This document shows positions 1 to 7,066 of a DNA stretch of 20,949 nucleotides, piece after piece. Position 1 is the stretch's first letter, and each line of letters starts with the position of its first letter. The DNA is taken from the NCBI GenBank assembly GCA_020428265.1, contig JAGQND010000006.1, positions 1 through 20,949 of the forward strand, read 5' to 3'. The notes beneath the pieces were generated by a model. The model worked only from the letters and a program-made list of their open reading frames with translations. It did not search any database and was not told where the DNA came from. The translations under genes and the position numbers were made by a program. The stretch comes from Candidatus Saccharimonadota bacterium. GTDB taxonomy: Bacteria > Patescibacteriota > Saccharimonadia > Saccharimonadales > Saccharimonadaceae.

Positions 1-156
1 ATTTCCGCTTAAGTAATTGCCTGCAAACTCCCTAAAATACACTTCGTCAAAAACTATTTTATTGGGCGTCGCTAACATCCACAGGCGTGTAAACAGTGTC
101 ACCGCTGTAATAACCCATATTTCTGGGTATTTCCAAAGCTTTCTCCACTTTTGCAT
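1..156 (-). CDS. Protein O-mannosyltransferase family (GT39), N-terminal fragment
   Basis: Only the first 52 codons lie in the window; the gene runs off the left edge. The translation has a basic, aromatic N-terminus (MQKWRKLWKYPEIW), one hydrophobic segment (about residues 14-30), and then IVFDEVYFREFAGNYLSG. That last stretch matches the first extracytoplasmic loop of dolichyl/polyprenyl-phosphate-mannose protein mannosyltransferases, where an Asp-Glu pair (here D38-E39) is essential. Family members are polytopic membrane enzymes that move mannose from a lipid carrier to Ser/Thr of exported proteins. An in-frame stop lies just upstream, so ATG at 156 is the only reasonable ATG. No Shine-Dalgarno is present, but a -10-like TAGACT ends 6 bases before the ATG. 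The fragment is short, so a related GT-C glycosyltransferase is possible. Confidence 0.62.
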   Translation of the reverse strand, partial: MQKWRKLWKYPEIWVITAVTLFTRLWMLATPNKIVFDEVYFREFAGNYLSGN

Positions 157-162
157 ATATCT

Positions 163-171
163 AGTCTAACA
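163..171 (-). promoter_or_regulatory. Extended -10 promoter of the GT39 gene
   Basis: On the minus strand TGT is followed by TAGACT (4 of 6 to TATAAT), ending 6 bases before the ATG at 156. This is the same spacing as at other genes in the window. It overlaps the U-tract of the rpsO terminator. The hexamer is weak. Confidence 0.35.
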
Positions 172-192
172 AAAAACAGCCCCGAGGGGCTG
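171..192 (-). terminator. Intrinsic terminator of rpsO
   Basis: Just after the rpsO stop codon the minus strand has a 6-7 bp stem of CAGCCCC against GGGGCTG with a very short loop, followed at once by six T residues. Confidence 0.85.
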
Positions 193-197
193 AATTT

Positions 198-464
198 TTA
201 CTTACGTAGACCTAGTTTTTCGATGAGGGCTTTGTAGCCAGCGAAATCTTTACCTTCTAGGTATTTTAGAAGTCGCTTACGGCGGCCAACCATCTGTATA
301 AGACCGCGACGAGCCATGTGGTCGTGCTTGTTTGAACGTAGGTGTTCAGTAATTTCTTTGATGCGCTCAGTTAGAACAGAAACTTGAACCTCGGGACTAC
401 CGACGTCGTTTTTGCTCTTTTGTACTGCCGCAATTGCTTTGGCTTTCTTATCTGCTGTAATCAT
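198..464 (-). CDS. rpsO: 30S ribosomal protein S15
   Basis: Primary 16S rRNA-binding protein of the small-subunit platform; it binds the three-way junction of helices 20-22 early in assembly. The 88-residue product is close to the usual 89 and has the family landmarks: GSPEVQVSVLTERI in helix 1, the HLRSNKHDHMARRGL segment that holds the rRNA-contacting His, Asp and Arg residues, and a VGRRKRLLKYL helix. It lies 45 bases downstream of truB in the same direction, the same truB-rpsO order as in many bacteria, and ends in a strong intrinsic terminator. It also seems to have its own promoter in the gap, with the -10 ending 9 bases before the ATG, so the mRNA from it would have almost no leader. 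Confidence 0.97.
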   Translation of the reverse strand: MITADKKAKAIAAVQKSKNDVGSPEVQVSVLTERIKEITEHLRSNKHDHMARRGLIQMVGRRKRLLKYLEGKDFAGYKALIEKLGLRK

Positions 465-473
465 TAGTTATGT

Positions 474-502
474 ATTGTAGCAACTTTTGGCTAACTTTGC
501 AA
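474..502 (-). promoter_or_regulatory. Promoter of rpsO
   Basis: TTGCAA (497-502) and TACAAT (474-479) on the minus strand are separated by 17 bases. The -10 ends 9 bases before the rpsO ATG, so a start near 467 would leave a leader of about 3 bases. Confidence 0.5.
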
Positions 503-509
503 GGGGTAG

Positions 510-1169
510 CTAGTCTGTTATGCCAAAATCTGCCAGTTTTTGGGCATTTTGCACCGAAAATTCGGCTATTTGGGTGCGGCGGAGCTGCGTACAGTAGGCC
601 CCAACGCCCAGAGCTTGGCCTAAATCGGCCGCTAGTGAACGCACATAAGTACCACTACTCACGTGCACCCGCACTTTTACTTCTGGGTAGGCGTAGTCGA
701 GCAGTTCATATTCATACACCGTCACTTTACGCTCTGGTATTTCTACTTCTTCGCCTTTTCGCGCTAGGTCGTAGGCACGGCGACCATCGATTTTTATAGC
801 ACTGTAAATCGGTGGAACTTGGGTTATTTCACCCTTAAACTGCTCTATGGCGCTCAAAATCTCGCTTTTAGTGGGCTTTTTATTCGACACATCAGTCAGT
901 TCGCCTTCTGGGTCGCCCGTACTACTCACCTGCCCCAAGTGGTAGGTCGCTTCGTACACTTTGTCGTGCTTGGTATATGTCATGGCATTTTTGGTCTCTT
1001 TGCCCACGCATAAAATCATCAACCCTGTAGCAAAAGGGTCCAGTGTGCCCGTGTGCCCCACTTTAACCTTGCGGCCAGCTTGCTCACGTAGCACACGCTT
1101 GATACGCGCCACCACGCCAAAACTAGTTAGCCCCGCAGGTTTATCTATAAGTAATATTCCGTCTGTCAT
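510..1169 (-). CDS. truB: tRNA pseudouridine-55 synthase
   Basis: Isomerises U55 of the tRNA T-loop to pseudouridine. The 219-residue product starts with the TruB signature ILLIDKPAGLTSFGVV; GHTGTLDPFATGLM holds the catalytic Asp (D44). Further motifs follow in order: the KVYEATYHLG strand, PPIYSAIKIDGRRAYDLAR, and SGTYVRSLAADLG near residue 170. The protein stops after the catalytic core and so lacks the C-terminal PUA-type domain that brings many bacterial TruB proteins to about 300 residues. I read this as lineage streamlining, not truncation, because the final catalytic strands are intact. The ATG at 1169 has no Shine-Dalgarno but has TATACT 8 bases upstream. It probably shares transcripts with rpsO downstream. 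Confidence 0.96.
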   Translation of the reverse strand: MTDGILLIDKPAGLTSFGVVARIKRVLREQAGRKVKVGHTGTLDPFATGLMILCVGKETKNAMTYTKHDKVYEATYHLGQVSSTGDPEGELTDVSNKKPTKSEILSAIEQFKGEITQVPPIYSAIKIDGRRAYDLARKGEEVEIPERKVTVYEYELLDYAYPEVKVRVHVSSGTYVRSLAADLGQALGVGAYCTQLRRTQIAEFSVQNAQKLADFGITD

Positions 1170-1177
1170 CAGACACT

Positions 1178-1185
1178 AGTATACT
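1178..1185. promoter_or_regulatory. Shared palindromic -10 element for truB (-) and PIG-L gene (+)
   Basis: AGTATACT is its own reverse complement, so it gives TATACT on both strands. On the minus strand the box ends 8 bases before the truB ATG (1169). On the plus strand it ends 6 bases before the ATG at 1192. I see no good -35 hexamer on either side. Confidence 0.55.
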
Positions 1186-1191
1186 ATGTAT

Positions 1192-1875
1192 ATGACTAAG
1201 TTACTGTTTGGCATATTTGCGCACCCCGACGACGAAGCCTTTGGGCCAGCCGGGACTTTTATAAAAGAGGTGCAAAACGGCACAGAACTTCACCTTATAA
1301 CACTTACACTTGGCGACGCTGGCGCCAACCCCGACGGTGTACACAACTTAGCCGACGAACGCCAAATGGAGTGGCGCACCGGTGGTGACCTAATGGGCGC
1401 CACTAGCATGACCCACCTGGGGTATATGGACGGCCAACTTACCAACCAATCGCTAGTATCTGCCGGCGAAAAACTTGTAGAAATCATAAAATCCACCGCT
1501 AAAGATCGTGAAAATATAGAAATCGACATACTTTGTTTTGACTTCAATGGCATATCAGGCCACATAGACCACATTGTAGCCTCGCGAGCAGCCGCCTGGG
1601 CATTCTACGCACTACGAAACGACGGCCACAATATGGGGCGCCTACGCCTGTGGCGCTTATCAGCACACGAAGTACCCACTAGCAATATAAACTGGCTATA
1701 TATGGAGCCGGGCTATACAGACAGCGAAATAGACGAAATAGTAGACGCACGCGAATATCACGATAAAATTGTAGAAGTTATACGAGCGCATAAATCTCAA
1801 CGCTATGACGGCGAATCACACATACATAACAGAGGTGAAAACCTGGGTATCAACCACTACAAAATACTAAATTAA
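1192..1875 (+). CDS. PIG-L / LmbE family deacetylase
   Basis: Zinc-dependent N-deacetylase superfamily, whose members act on GlcNAc-containing glycolipids, mycothiol or bacillithiol precursors, or other acetylated sugars. Here the substrate is unknown. The N-terminus has the metal-binding motif AHPDDE (H11, D13, D14) on a Rossmann-like strand, and a later G-H-I-D-H segment supplies the conserved HxxH-type His. The length (227 residues) is normal for the family. I chose ATG at 1192 over ATG at 1186 because the upstream TATACT ends at 1185: a transcript starting about 7 bases later would begin at 1192. It is convergent with the 701-residue gene, with only 12 bases between the stops and no clear terminator. 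Confidence 0.88.
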   Translation: MTKLLFGIFAHPDDEAFGPAGTFIKEVQNGTELHLITLTLGDAGANPDGVHNLADERQMEWRTGGDLMGATSMTHLGYMDGQLTNQSLVSAGEKLVEIIKSTAKDRENIEIDILCFDFNGISGHIDHIVASRAAAWAFYALRNDGHNMGRLRLWRLSAHEVPTSNINWLYMEPGYTDSEIDEIVDAREYHDKIVEVIRAHKSQRYDGESHIHNRGENLGINHYKILN

Positions 1876-1887
1876 GACGCCTTTACA

Positions 1888-3993
1888 CTAACCCATGCCA
1901 GGGATTTTGAACTGACCAGGACCAGACTCTACTGGCTGAGCGGCAGGCTCCGAGGTAGGCTCACCAGAAGTGTCGCCAAATACATCGCCCGACACAGCCC
2001 CCGCACCTGCTGGTGCGGCGCTAGCCATAGGGAATGATATAGGCGAAGGAGGTGGAGGTGGCAAAGTAGCCCCGCCAAGATCTGCTGGCAATGGAGGTAG
2101 CGGAGGTAAACCAGCTGGTGGCTCTGGTATAGATGTTTGGATATGACCAATTTCAGGGGCTGCACCACCACTAAGTATTGAGGCAATCTCTGGAGTGCCC
2201 GCACCCTCTGTAGGAGTAAGTGGAGTAGATGTACCCTGACCTATAGGGCCATTAAATGGATTCACAATTTGCTGTTCGTCAACTGTCTGCTGTATACCAT
2301 TTACTGGTGACACCTCTTGTGGAGTAGGCGCCATACCGCCGTGCTCCATAATTATCTGAGGTGGCTCGGGTGCCGGAGCCTCTGGAGTTAGGTTTGGCAA
2401 AGGAGGAAGCGCTGGTGAAAGTGGCTCAATAGGCGCACTCGCTGCTGGGTCTTCGAAATCAGGCATAGAACCATCCGAAGGTACAGTTGGTAGCCCAAAT
2501 ACTGGAGATTCTGGCAACTTAGCCTCTTCAGCAGCCTGGTCGAGACCTTTTTCGATATCGGCTAGCGTGCCAGATGGCGACGCAGGTGCACCAGCCAAAC
2601 CAGCAAGTTGCTTTTCGAGCTCAAGCTGATCGGCTTCTTCGTTGGACAAATTATTAGGCACGGCTGACTGGAATGGCGCTGCAGGAGGTGCTATCACCTT
2701 TTCCTCTGGACGCGCCGGTGCCATACCTACAGTTGCGCTTAGGTCGTTCTTGAGTTTTTCAAGTTCATCTGTAGCGGCATCAAGACTTTTTGGAGCCACG
2801 CTCGAAGAGTCATCATCGTCACGCTCAATAGTCAGCTCAGAACCATCGCTCGATAGCTCACCACCGTCCATTTGGCGCGCCTTGTTCTTAAACGAACGCC
2901 CCGGCTTAAGGTCGTGTGCCTCTGCTAGCTTGGCTGCAATTAGCTGCTGATTCGCGCCAGCCGCCATCAACTCAGCTGCCATAGTCATAGCGTTAGAATT
3001 AGTCTTGTCGTTGCTAAACCTCTCGGTAGCCGAAACTATACCGGTAAGTAGCGCCGTAGCAATTTGCTCATCTAGCACATCTGCGCCGCCAACTTGCTCT
3101 GCTATACTCACAATCATCTCTGACAAGCTACTCGCCTGACCATCATGCCAGTCTGTACTGCCAAGAGTACTTGGCTTATCACCGTTAGTGATAGTTACAA
3201 TTTTGGCACCATGAAGGATTTTTTCTTGAGCATCTAGAGCCTTGTCTAAATCAGCATCGCTAGTCACACCTAGCGCTATCACAAGCTCTATGTTGTACTC
3301 ACCCTGAGTAAACTCGAGGTCTTTTTCGGTAAGTATGGTCTTATACGGTGTTATAAATATCTTCACCACGTCGCCATCTACCTTGTAGCGCAAGTGGTCG
3401 GCCTTGTCCTTGTCGAGAGCTATGATGAAATCACGCAAACTATCGGCAGTATCTTCAAATACCTTTTCGGGGTCGAGGAATGTAATAGCAGGAGGCGTGC
3501 CACCACTGTACACAGCAGTAGAGCGCTTCTCGAGCTTGTCCATAATAAGTGCTAAGCCCAAAGCCGCAGAAAGTTCATCTACCGAAGGATTGGTACTAAC
3601 CGTAACCAAGATATTTTCAACACTAGAGATGTCGTCTACGATACTGTTCATGGCCACCACAGGGTCAACCTCGGGCGTAGACGCTGGTGCGGGCGCTTGT
3701 TCTACAACAGGAGACGGAGCAGATATAGGCTGCACGTTAGCTTCGTGTGTAAGTATAGGCGTGTCAGAAGCAGCCGTAGGAAGTTTAGAATCAACCTTGC
3801 CTACCTCTGGCGCCATAGGAGGAAGAGCCGGCTCGGCTGGAGCCTCGCTAGCTGGTAGCAAAGTAGCATTGGCATCACCTTGCACGGGAGGTGGTATCAA
3901 AGATGGAGCTGGCGGCGCAAGCTGTGCAGCATCAACAGGTGCTATCTGAGGTGCATCTGTAGGAGCTGGTGCGGCCGGTTGTTGGTTATCCAT
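1888..3993 (-). CDS. DHH-fold protein with degenerate active site and long disordered arms
   Basis: The 701-residue product has three parts. Residues 1-115 and about 380-701 are rich in Pro, Ala, Ser, Glu and Asp and are predicted disordered. Residues about 120-358 resemble the N-terminal domain of DHH phosphoesterases (the NrnA/RecJ-like family). Examples are the strand and motif around NILVTVSTNPSVDELSAAL (127-145) and TALLTGIVSATERFSNDKT (313-331), which matches the family pattern 'allaGI..dT..F...T'. The usual catalytic motifs are altered: motif I reads TNPSVDE instead of HxxPDxD, motif II has LGVTSD where an Asp is expected, and the DHH itself aligns with NGD (270-272). I therefore infer a non-catalytic scaffold or nucleotide-binding protein. 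The ATG has AGGA 7 bases upstream and a strong promoter, so it is probably well expressed. The function is unknown. Confidence 0.8.
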   Translation of the reverse strand: MDNQQPAAPAPTDAPQIAPVDAAQLAPPAPSLIPPPVQGDANATLLPASEAPAEPALPPMAPEVGKVDSKLPTAASDTPILTHEANVQPISAPSPVVEQAPAPASTPEVDPVVAMNSIVDDISSVENILVTVSTNPSVDELSAALGLALIMDKLEKRSTAVYSGGTPPAITFLDPEKVFEDTADSLRDFIIALDKDKADHLRYKVDGDVVKIFITPYKTILTEKDLEFTQGEYNIELVIALGVTSDADLDKALDAQEKILHGAKIVTITNGDKPSTLGSTDWHDGQASSLSEMIVSIAEQVGGADVLDEQIATALLTGIVSATERFSNDKTNSNAMTMAAELMAAGANQQLIAAKLAEAHDLKPGRSFKNKARQMDGGELSSDGSELTIERDDDDSSSVAPKSLDAATDELEKLKNDLSATVGMAPARPEEKVIAPPAAPFQSAVPNNLSNEEADQLELEKQLAGLAGAPASPSGTLADIEKGLDQAAEEAKLPESPVFGLPTVPSDGSMPDFEDPAASAPIEPLSPALPPLPNLTPEAPAPEPPQIIMEHGGMAPTPQEVSPVNGIQQTVDEQQIVNPFNGPIGQGTSTPLTPTEGAGTPEIASILSGGAAPEIGHIQTSIPEPPAGLPPLPPLPADLGGATLPPPPPSPISFPMASAAPAGAGAVSGDVFGDTSGEPTSEPAAQPVESGPGQFKIPGMG

Positions 3994-4048
3994 GATTTTT
4001 CCTGTCGGTTTTTTGTACGTTTTTGTGTAACTTTGTGAGTTTGGTTTA

Positions 4049-4078
4049 AATATACCATGAGCAGTATAAAATAGTCAA
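4049..4078 (-). promoter_or_regulatory. Promoter of the DHH-like gene
   Basis: TTGACT (4073-4078), an 18-base spacer and TATATT (4049-4054) preceded by TGG, all on the minus strand. The predicted start near 4042 gives a leader of about 50 bases ending in AGGA before the ATG at 3993. This is one of the few leadered genes in the window. Confidence 0.7.
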
Positions 4079-4102
4079 CACCCTGCCCACACTTTAAAAC
4101 AC

Positions 4103-4131
4103 TTTACAATTTGGCAATTTTCAGCTATAAT
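4103..4131 (+). promoter_or_regulatory. Promoter of rpsT
   Basis: TTTACA (4103-4108), a 17-base spacer and a perfect TATAAT (4126-4131). The predicted start near 4138 gives a leader of about 38 bases that contains AAGAGG (4159-4164) as Shine-Dalgarno. Confidence 0.8.
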
Positions 4132-4175
4132 GTGTCATTGATTGTAATAACAATATTTAAGAGGTAATAAAATCC

Positions 4176-4562
4176 ATGCCAATCATCAAAAGCGCTATCA
4201 AGCGTATGAAGCAAACCGTCGTTCGCCGCAACCGCAACGTAGGTATCAAGAAAGACATCAAAACAGCTAATAAAGCTTTTGCTGCTAAACCTAGCGCCGA
4301 AGCTCTAAGCAAAGCTCACAGCGAGCTAGACAAAGCTGTTAAAAAGGGTCTTATCAAGAAAAACACAGCAGCACGCCGCAAAGCTGGCCTATCTAAGGCA
4401 GCTAAAGTAGCTGACGTAAAGCTAGCAGCTGGTACTAAAAAAGCGGCTAAGCCTGCCGCAGCTAAAACCGCCGCTGCTAAACCTGCAACAAAAGCAGCAG
4501 CTAAGCCAGCAGCCAAGAAAGCTCCTGCTAAAAAACCAGCAGCAAAAAAGACTACAAAATAG
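4176..4562 (+). CDS. rpsT: 30S ribosomal protein S20 with Lys/Ala/Pro C-terminal tail
   Basis: S20 binds the 5' domain and helix 44 of 16S rRNA. Residues 1 to about 80 are the normal S20 helical bundle: the MPIIKSAIKRMKQT start, a central helix with DKAVKKGLIKKNTAARRKAGL, and many Arg and Lys residues. The protein then continues for almost 50 residues made nearly only of Ala, Lys, Pro and Thr, with units such as KPAAKK and KAPAKK, giving 128 residues against the usual 85-90. The tail resembles bacterial histone-H1-like and HU-tail sequences; a role in RNA or DNA binding is inference. The frame is open with no sign of frameshift, and codon use in the tail matches the core. It has its own promoter, Shine-Dalgarno and terminator, so it is monocistronic. 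Confidence 0.93.
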   Translation: MPIIKSAIKRMKQTVVRRNRNVGIKKDIKTANKAFAAKPSAEALSKAHSELDKAVKKGLIKKNTAARRKAGLSKAAKVADVKLAAGTKKAAKPAAAKTAAAKPATKAAAKPAAKKAPAKKPAAKKTTK

Positions 4563-4576
4563 TCCCCCGCTACACA

Positions 4577-4609
4577 AGATACCGGCCACATGAGCCGGTA
4601 TCTTTATAT
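4577..4609 (+). terminator. Intrinsic terminator of rpsT
   Basis: A perfect 10-bp stem (AGATACCGGC against GCCGGTATCT) with a 7-base loop, followed by a T-rich tail. It starts 15 bases after the rpsT stop. Confidence 0.85.
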
Positions 4610-4678
4610 TACATTCACTCTAGACCTGGAGGTCGTACCTTCAGCGGTGTTGATTTTGTGAATTAATGAATTAACAGA

Positions 4679-5596
4679 CTAGCTCTTTACGAGCACAGTT
4701 GTTTGCACCAATGTGGATTCTACTAAAATCCAGGGGTCTACCCCACTCGATTTCATAGCTTTGTCGGTGTCAGCATATAAATTAACGAGTTTTTTGACCT
4801 TAAGTGCGCCCAACTTTTTGGCATGTGGCGCGAGTTTACCGAGTGCAAATGGGTGTGCGCCCACATCTTTGGCCACATCTGCCGTAGGTTTACTCGTAGC
4901 GCTAAGTGCTGCCAACTGGTAGATTTGCCCACTCAGTAGCCCAAACGTCATGTAGGCGTCTTGGGTGGCCTTCAGCACCTCTACGACCCCCATAATCTTC
5001 TTGCTATCACCGCCGAGCGCACTCTCCATGAGCAAAAACACGCTCTCTGTCGGGTTCGGTTCTACGTATCTAGTTATAGCGTCTTCAGAACCGTCTTCTA
5101 CGGCGGATAATTTCGCTATAGCATCGGCCAGCGTCCACTGGTCTAGGCCCACGCGCTGCACAAGAAACCGTACATCCTTAGGGGTAATATCTAACCCTTG
5201 ACGATTGGCTTCTTGCCCCGCCCAAGCTTCGGCCTGCATAGTGTCGCGCTCGCCCCACTTGGTGTAAGTCTGCACATCTGCCAGCTTAGCTATGGCCCTA
5301 TAGGTGCTAGTGCGCTTGTCGGGGCTAGGCTCTACCAAAACCACATGTATGTCATCGCTCACACGCGGTAGCCACTCTGGTAGCTTGGCCCACACGGTTT
5401 TGTTGCTCGATAAATCCTTGATAACCACCAGACGCTCACTAGCAAAAAGCGTCACTCCGGCCAGTAAGTCGGGTAATTGGCTAATTTCTAGATCGCTGCC
5501 GTCTACCACCTCGGCCGTACCGGCAAAATCATCAATTATACGGTTAAGATTGTGCCGAATCTCAAAATCGTTATTGCCCGTGAGCAAGGTTATCAT
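4679..5596 (-). CDS. holA: DNA polymerase III delta subunit (clamp-loader)
   Basis: Delta is the clamp-opening subunit of the beta-clamp loader. The 305-residue product shows the HolA pattern: an N-terminal MITLLTGNNDFEI strand and turn; SQLPDLLAGVTLFASERLVVIKD, corresponding to the segment that opens the clamp interface; a central VVLVEPSPDKRTSTYRAI; then the helical collar with DQWTLADAIAKL and KSSGVDPWILVESTL at the end. No Walker A motif is seen, as expected for delta. I chose ATG at 5596 although the frame is open further upstream, because MITLLTG is the family start and this ATG overlaps the mutM stop as ATGA, suggesting translational coupling. It is the last gene of the HAD-mutM-holA unit. 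Confidence 0.88.
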   Translation of the reverse strand: MITLLTGNNDFEIRHNLNRIIDDFAGTAEVVDGSDLEISQLPDLLAGVTLFASERLVVIKDLSSNKTVWAKLPEWLPRVSDDIHVVLVEPSPDKRTSTYRAIAKLADVQTYTKWGERDTMQAEAWAGQEANRQGLDITPKDVRFLVQRVGLDQWTLADAIAKLSAVEDGSEDAITRYVEPNPTESVFLLMESALGGDSKKIMGVVEVLKATQDAYMTFGLLSGQIYQLAALSATSKPTADVAKDVGAHPFALGKLAPHAKKLGALKVKKLVNLYADTDKAMKSSGVDPWILVESTLVQTTVLVKS

Positions 5597-6471
5597 TTGC
5601 CAAGTACCTGTTCGCGCGGACATAAGTGTGTACCGCGGCCCGCAGCGCGAGTTTTGATGATTTCGGTGCCGCAGCGTGGACAAGGTGTGCCTTCGCGGTG
5701 GAATACTTTGGCAAAGTCTAGGTAGCGGCCTTTGGAGCCATCGGCATGAACGTAATTGCGACTTGAACTACCGCCTAGTGATATAGACAGATTCATGACC
5801 TCGCGCACGCCATCGTAGAGTGCTTTCATTTTGGCGTCGCTTATGTCGCCTACTCTGGTAAGCGGATGTATTTTGGCACTCCACAAGGCTTCGTCGGCGT
5901 ATATATTGCCCACGCCGGCTATCACAGATTGGTCTAGTAGCGCGGCCTTTATAGCAGAGTTTTTGCGGCGCGCAAAGCGCTGCTTGAACTCAACAAACGT
6001 AAACGAACTTTCTAAAGGCTCGGGGCCAACTTTTTGCATAAATGGCAGTTCTGGCACGGCCACAGTCGGCATAAGTCGCATCCAGCCAAATTTGCGTTGG
6101 TCGTTAAAATATAGGTGTGAATCGTCTTCGAAAGTTATGGTTACGCGAGTAGATTTGTCGGGTAAATTATTGATAAGGCTATCATTCGGGTGCCCCGCAC
6201 CGAATCGTGTAGCGTCGGCAGCTACATACACCAACTGACCAGTCATTTTGAGGTGTATTACCAATGTATAGTCCGTAGTGAGATCTATCATTAACACCTT
6301 GGCTCGGCGACGAACTGCACGAATTTTGGCCCCAATCATGAAGTTTTTTACATCAGCCGGAGCGTTAGGAAAGCCCTTTTCGGTGTCATGCTTTTCACTA
6401 GTTATCACACGCCCCACAATAAATTTATTCAAACCACGCTTTACTGTTTCTACCTCTGGTAATTCAGGCAT
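5593..6471 (-). CDS. mutM: Formamidopyrimidine-DNA glycosylase
   Basis: Bifunctional base-excision repair glycosylase/AP lyase for 8-oxoguanine and FapyG. It starts MPELPEVETV: after Met removal, Pro is the Schiff-base nucleophile and the next Glu is catalytic. RRRAK (K58) supplies the conserved lysine. HLKMTGQL, the YFNDQRKFGWMRL segment and GVGNIYADEALW (helix-two-turn-helix) follow in order. The C-terminal zinc finger has Cys at 264, 267 and 284, but the fourth ligand position (287) is Glu: the end reads CPREQ where the family has CPxCQ. The DNA-contacting Arg in GRGTH is kept. It overlaps the HAD gene upstream by 8 bases and holA downstream by 4. Confidence 0.96.
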   Translation of the reverse strand: MPELPEVETVKRGLNKFIVGRVITSEKHDTEKGFPNAPADVKNFMIGAKIRAVRRRAKVLMIDLTTDYTLVIHLKMTGQLVYVAADATRFGAGHPNDSLINNLPDKSTRVTITFEDDSHLYFNDQRKFGWMRLMPTVAVPELPFMQKVGPEPLESSFTFVEFKQRFARRKNSAIKAALLDQSVIAGVGNIYADEALWSAKIHPLTRVGDISDAKMKALYDGVREVMNLSISLGGSSSRNYVHADGSKGRYLDFAKVFHREGTPCPRCGTEIIKTRAAGRGTHLCPREQVLGK

Positions 6472-7036
6472 TTAAAATCTCCTTTATTTTAGTAATTGTA
6501 GTTTCAGTATCATTAAACACGAAGGCCTGCATACCAACTTGCTTTGCGCCCTCCACAAAACGTGGCTGATCGTCTATAAATAAACACTCTTCTGGCAGAA
6601 CACCTAGCCTAATGGCGGCCGACATGTACATCGACGAATCTGGTTTTACTGCACCAACTTGATACGACAACACCACTTCATCGAATAAGCTTATCTGCTC
6701 CTCGGTAAAAATATCATTTAAGTGGTAATCACTAGCGTTGCTAAGCATACCTATCTTATATTTTGGCTTCAGATCTTGCCTAATGTAATCAAAAAGGCTA
6801 ACATCCGTAGGATTATCCTCAATCTCACTCCGTGCATCACTGGCAGATATACCAGCCAAACTTCCAACCTGCTGCAAAAAATCATTATACCCAATAAATC
6901 CCGCATTTGAACGCTTGTTTAAGTCAGTTGCCTCAATAAATTTTTGTTCATCGTTAGCAAAATGTGCCGTACGAAACGGCAGCCAACCATCATGAGCTAA
7001 AACCCCGAAACAATCAAATATCACCGCCTTAATCAT
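6464..7036 (-). CDS. HAD-superfamily hydrolase, HAD-IA type
   Basis: The 190-residue product has the four HAD motifs: motif I VIFDCFGVL with nucleophile D8; motif II MLSNAS with the conserved Ser; motif III Lys in GAVKPDSSMY; motif IV CLFIDDQPRFVEGAKQVGM. The second motif-I Asp of ordinary phosphatases is Phe here (D-C-F), a substitution also seen in the 2-haloacid dehalogenase-like and YihX-like branches. The substrate therefore cannot be assigned; sugar-phosphate phosphatase is one option. A TGA-TATACT extended -10 ends 6 bases before the ATG, so the mRNA should be leaderless, and this promoter probably drives mutM and holA too. Confidence 0.85.
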   Translation of the reverse strand: MIKAVIFDCFGVLAHDGWLPFRTAHFANDEQKFIEATDLNKRSNAGFIGYNDFLQQVGSLAGISASDARSEIEDNPTDVSLFDYIRQDLKPKYKIGMLSNASDYHLNDIFTEEQISLFDEVVLSYQVGAVKPDSSMYMSAAIRLGVLPEECLFIDDQPRFVEGAKQVGMQAFVFNDTETTITKIKEILNA

Positions 7037-7042
7037 GCTCCA

Positions 7043-7051
7043 AGTATATCA
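7043..7051 (-). promoter_or_regulatory. Extended -10 promoter of the HAD-mutM-holA unit
   Basis: TGA directly followed by TATACT on the minus strand, ending 6 bases before the ATG at 7036. No convincing -35, as is common with extended -10 promoters. Confidence 0.6.
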
Positions 7052-7066
7052 CTCTACAGAGGTAAA

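Noticed and set aside
3404..3949. 181-residue plus-strand frame opposite the DHH-like gene.
   Set aside because: Ser/Ala-rich shadow of the Pro/Ala/Glu-rich gene; no promoter or ribosome site.
4622..4645. Small inverted repeat (CTGGAGGT / ACCTTCAG) between rpsT and holA as a holA terminator.
   Set aside because: One G-T pair, 3-base loop and no T-tract in either direction; too weak to call.
5597..5683. Longer HolA start at 5683.
   Set aside because: The extra 29 residues are the mutM zinc-finger region in another frame; family start MITLLTG is at 5596.
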